Assembly: GCA_031273735.1 (NCBI GenBank)
Contig: JAISRI010000107.1
Coordinates: forward strand, 1-8,231
Source of the DNA: Helicobacteraceae bacterium
GTDB taxonomy: Bacteria; Campylobacterota; Campylobacteria; Campylobacterales; SZUA-545
Length of the DNA stretch: 8,231 nucleotides
Direction: 5' to 3'
The translations under genes were made by a program, and so were the position numbers. Position 1 is the first letter of the stretch, and every line of letters starts with the position of its first letter. The notes beneath the pieces are model-generated. The model saw nothing but the letters and a program-made list of their open reading frames with translations. It ran no database searches and had not been told where the DNA came from. Positions 6,457-8,231 of this stretch are shown piece after piece.

Positions 6457-6792
6457 ATGATTTTTGCGAGTATGAAGAGTTCGCAGGTTTTTAACGCCCT
6501 TTTTAAGCAAGGCAGAAGTTTTCACACCGATGCTTTTGTCTGCTTTTTTCAAAGCGCGGAAGCAAACGAGGCTGGCTTTATCGCCTCTAAAAAGGTTGGC
6601 AACGCGGTGGCGCGAAACTTTGCGCGAAGACGTTTGCGCGAGCTTTTTAGAGCCGAACAAAATAGTTTGATGGGCGGTCGTTACGCCATTGTCGCCAAAA
6701 AACCGATCGTTACAAAAGAGTTTAGCTTGCTAAAAGAGCAATTTAGCCGCGCTATAAAACAGGTTTTTAAGGAAAAACGTCCAAAGGTTTAA
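6457..6792 (+). CDS. rnpA: Ribonuclease P protein component
   Basis: The 111-residue product is the small basic protein subunit of RNase P, which helps the catalytic RNA remove 5' leaders from pre-tRNAs. The family signature is AVARNFARRRLRELFR, the 'RNxxxRRxRE' motif contacting the RNA, in the middle of the chain. FIASKKVGNAVARN matches the usual run into this motif, and KQGRSFHTDAFVCFF gives the expected N-terminal strand. The start is uncertain: ATG 6457 has no clear Shine-Dalgarno sequence, and an in-frame ATG at 6472, just before KSSQVF, is an alternative with an equally poor site. Position after rpmH supports the call. It shares its frame with yidC, separated by TAA and one codon. Confidence 0.92.
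   Translation: MIFASMKSSQVFNALFKQGRSFHTDAFVCFFQSAEANEAGFIASKKVGNAVARNFARRRLRELFRAEQNSLMGGRYAIVAKKPIVTKEFSLLKEQFSRAIKQVFKEKRPKV
6783..6787 (+). promoter_or_regulatory. Ribosome binding site supporting the TTG start of yidC
   Basis: AAAGG inside the last codons of rnpA lies eight bases before TTG 6796. Because the yidC frame has a stop at 6790-6792 and no nearby in-frame ATG, this site decides the unusual start. Confidence 0.6.
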
Positions 6793-6795
6793 TTC

Positions 6796-8231
6796 TTGAT
6801 AGAAAAACTCAGTCCCACAACAAGATGGATCATATTTATCGCGGTTTTATTCGCGTTTATTACGCTTTATCAGCGTTATTTTGTCGAACCGCAAGCGGCG
6901 GCTAGGCAGGAAGCAAATAAGATCGCGCAACGGCAAAACGCAAGCGCTTCGATCGAAGCAAACGTCGCGCCGATCGTCGCCTCTAACAACGCCGCGCCAA
7001 ACGCGGCGAACGCAACGTTATCGGGCAAAGAGGCTCTATTTACGGTCAAAACCGCGATAAGCGAGCTGACAATCGACGAGCTTGGCAGAATATCGCAAGC
7101 TACGCTAACGGGGGTCGTTTTTAAGGGCGAGGAGGGCAAATCTACGCCGCTTCTCGATCCCAAAAATCCGCGTCCGCTGGAGATTCGTTTCTCCGATCGC
7201 GCAATTCACGCGGAGGCGTTCAAAACCGCGTATGAAAGCGACTATCGAGGCGATCTTATCGACGCGAGCGAAAGCCCCGCCGAATTGATTTTGACGCAAA
7301 CTTTAAGCGATATAACGATCGTAAAAACGCTTACTTTTTACCCCGACGGACATTACGATCTAAAGGTTAAAACAAGCCGCCAAACCGACTTTTTTATAAC
7401 GACCGGTTTTAGACCAATCGCCGCAAGCGATCCGATGACGGTTCAGGGCGCGCTCGTTCATACGCAAAACGCAACGATCGAAACGATAGAAGACGGCGAA
7501 GCGATCGATAAAGTCTTTAGCCAAGCGAAAATGGTTAGCGCGTTCGATCGCTACTACGCAAGCCTATTTTTTAACTACGAATCGCCGTTAAACGTTATTA
7601 TCAGCAAAGAAAACGGGGACGTTCCGCTGGCGTTTGCGCGCTCAAACGGCGATCTGACTCTAAGCGGCTATATAGGACCAAAATATGTCGAACGGCTTCG
7701 CGCGATCAATCCTGAATTAACTAACGCTGTGGAATACGGCTTTTTCACCTTTCTTTCAAAGCCGCTTTTCGTCGTTTTAGAGTGGATATATTCGTTTATT
7801 CCAAATTGGGGTTGGGCGATCGTCTTATTTACCATTCTTGTCAAAATTGTTTTATTTCCGTTAAGTCATAAAGGTATGGTTAGTATGACGAAACTAAAAG
7901 AGTTGGCGCCAAAAATGAAAGAGCTTCAAGCGCGCTATAAAGACGACAAAGCAAAATTGCAAACGCATATGATGGAACTCTACAAAAAACACGGCGCAAA
8001 TCCGCTTGGCGGTTGCCTACCGCTTTTGCTTCAGATTCCGATCTTTTTTGCAATCTACCGTATATTGCTTAACGCGATCGAGCTAAAGGGCGCGAACTGG
8101 TTTTATATTGGCGATCTTTCGTTAAAAGATCCGTTCTTTATTTTGCCGATCTTGATGGGCGCGGCGATGTGGTTTCAGCAGAAAATTACGCCTAGTAATT
8201 TTACCGATCCTATGCAGGAAAAACTCTTTAA
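6796..8231 (+). CDS. yidC: Membrane protein insertase YidC, 3' end outside window
   Basis: YidC inserts and folds inner-membrane proteins, alone or with the Sec translocon. The 478 residues present begin with KLSPTTRWIIFIAVLFAF, the first membrane segment, followed by an Ala/Asn-rich linker and the large periplasmic domain (about 60-320). The conserved insertase core then starts with NWGWAIVLFTILVKIVLFPL (337-356). The cytoplasmic hairpin (SMTKLKELAPKMKELQARY), the NPLGGCLPLLLQIPIFFAIY segment and DPFFILPILMGAAMWFQQK follow. Lys350 occupies the place of the groove arginine known to be functional in E. coli and Bacillus, a charge-conserving change. Translation starts at TTG 6796, three bases after the rnpA stop. 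The gene is cut at the window edge after TDPMQEKLF, so only the last membrane segment(s) and the tail are missing. No yidD gene lies between rnpA and yidC. Confidence 0.95.
   Translation, partial: MIEKLSPTTRWIIFIAVLFAFITLYQRYFVEPQAAARQEANKIAQRQNASASIEANVAPIVASNNAAPNAANATLSGKEALFTVKTAISELTIDELGRISQATLTGVVFKGEEGKSTPLLDPKNPRPLEIRFSDRAIHAEAFKTAYESDYRGDLIDASESPAELILTQTLSDITIVKTLTFYPDGHYDLKVKTSRQTDFFITTGFRPIAASDPMTVQGALVHTQNATIETIEDGEAIDKVFSQAKMVSAFDRYYASLFFNYESPLNVIISKENGDVPLAFARSNGDLTLSGYIGPKYVERLRAINPELTNAVEYGFFTFLSKPLFVVLEWIYSFIPNWGWAIVLFTILVKIVLFPLSHKGMVSMTKLKELAPKMKELQARYKDDKAKLQTHMMELYKKHGANPLGGCLPLLLQIPIFFAIYRILLNAIELKGANWFYIGDLSLKDPFFILPILMGAAMWFQQKITPSNFTDPMQEKLF

Noticed and set aside
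6325..6660. Minus-strand ORF across rpmH and rnpA
   Set aside because: Shadow of two unmistakable conserved genes on the plus strand.
1..8231. CRISPR arrays, tRNA or rRNA genes
   Set aside because: No regularly spaced direct repeats and no cloverleaf or rRNA-like stretches were seen on either strand.

Overview
The window looks like a chromosomal segment of a Campylobacterota (epsilonproteobacterial) organism. The inference rests on the short competence-type ComEC, a PriA of about 610 residues, and the rpmH-rnpA-yidC cluster; I cannot name the genus. The core genes are moderately GC-rich and studded with the hexamer CGATCG (29 copies by my reading, four inside GCGATCGC). None lies between about 908 and 3430, where an AT-richer restriction-modification module sits.

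Layout, all on the + strand. 1-996: 3' part of a comEC-like membrane protein. 1038-1253: a short unrecognised ORF with a strong ribosome binding site. 1257-3202: a type II restriction-modification pair, an amino-methyltransferase with a DPFMGSGTT motif I and an SPPY motif IV, overlapping by one base a BsaWI-like endonuclease of the CCGG-recognising group. 3309-3911: an ABC transporter ATPase that starts four residues before its Walker A motif and so has lost its normal N-terminus. 3914-5752: priA. 5753-6303: about 550 bases without a convincing gene, holding a degraded-looking ORF, a perfect inverted repeat, a candidate promoter and a GC-rich folded stretch. 6304-6792: rpmH and rnpA. 6796 to the end: yidC, cut by the window edge, with no yidD between rnpA and yidC.

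The main story is a mobile restriction-modification module lodged between comEC and an ABC ATPase gene. Two features suggest that its arrival damaged the ATPase gene: the ATPase lacks its 5' end, and an orphan translation start sits on the far side of the module. The window is almost free of CCGG (two sites by eye), as expected if the cell has long carried a nuclease that cuts around CCGG, although GGCC is also rare. The remaining genes are housekeeping: replication restart (PriA), ribosomal protein L34, the RNase P protein and the YidC membrane insertase.
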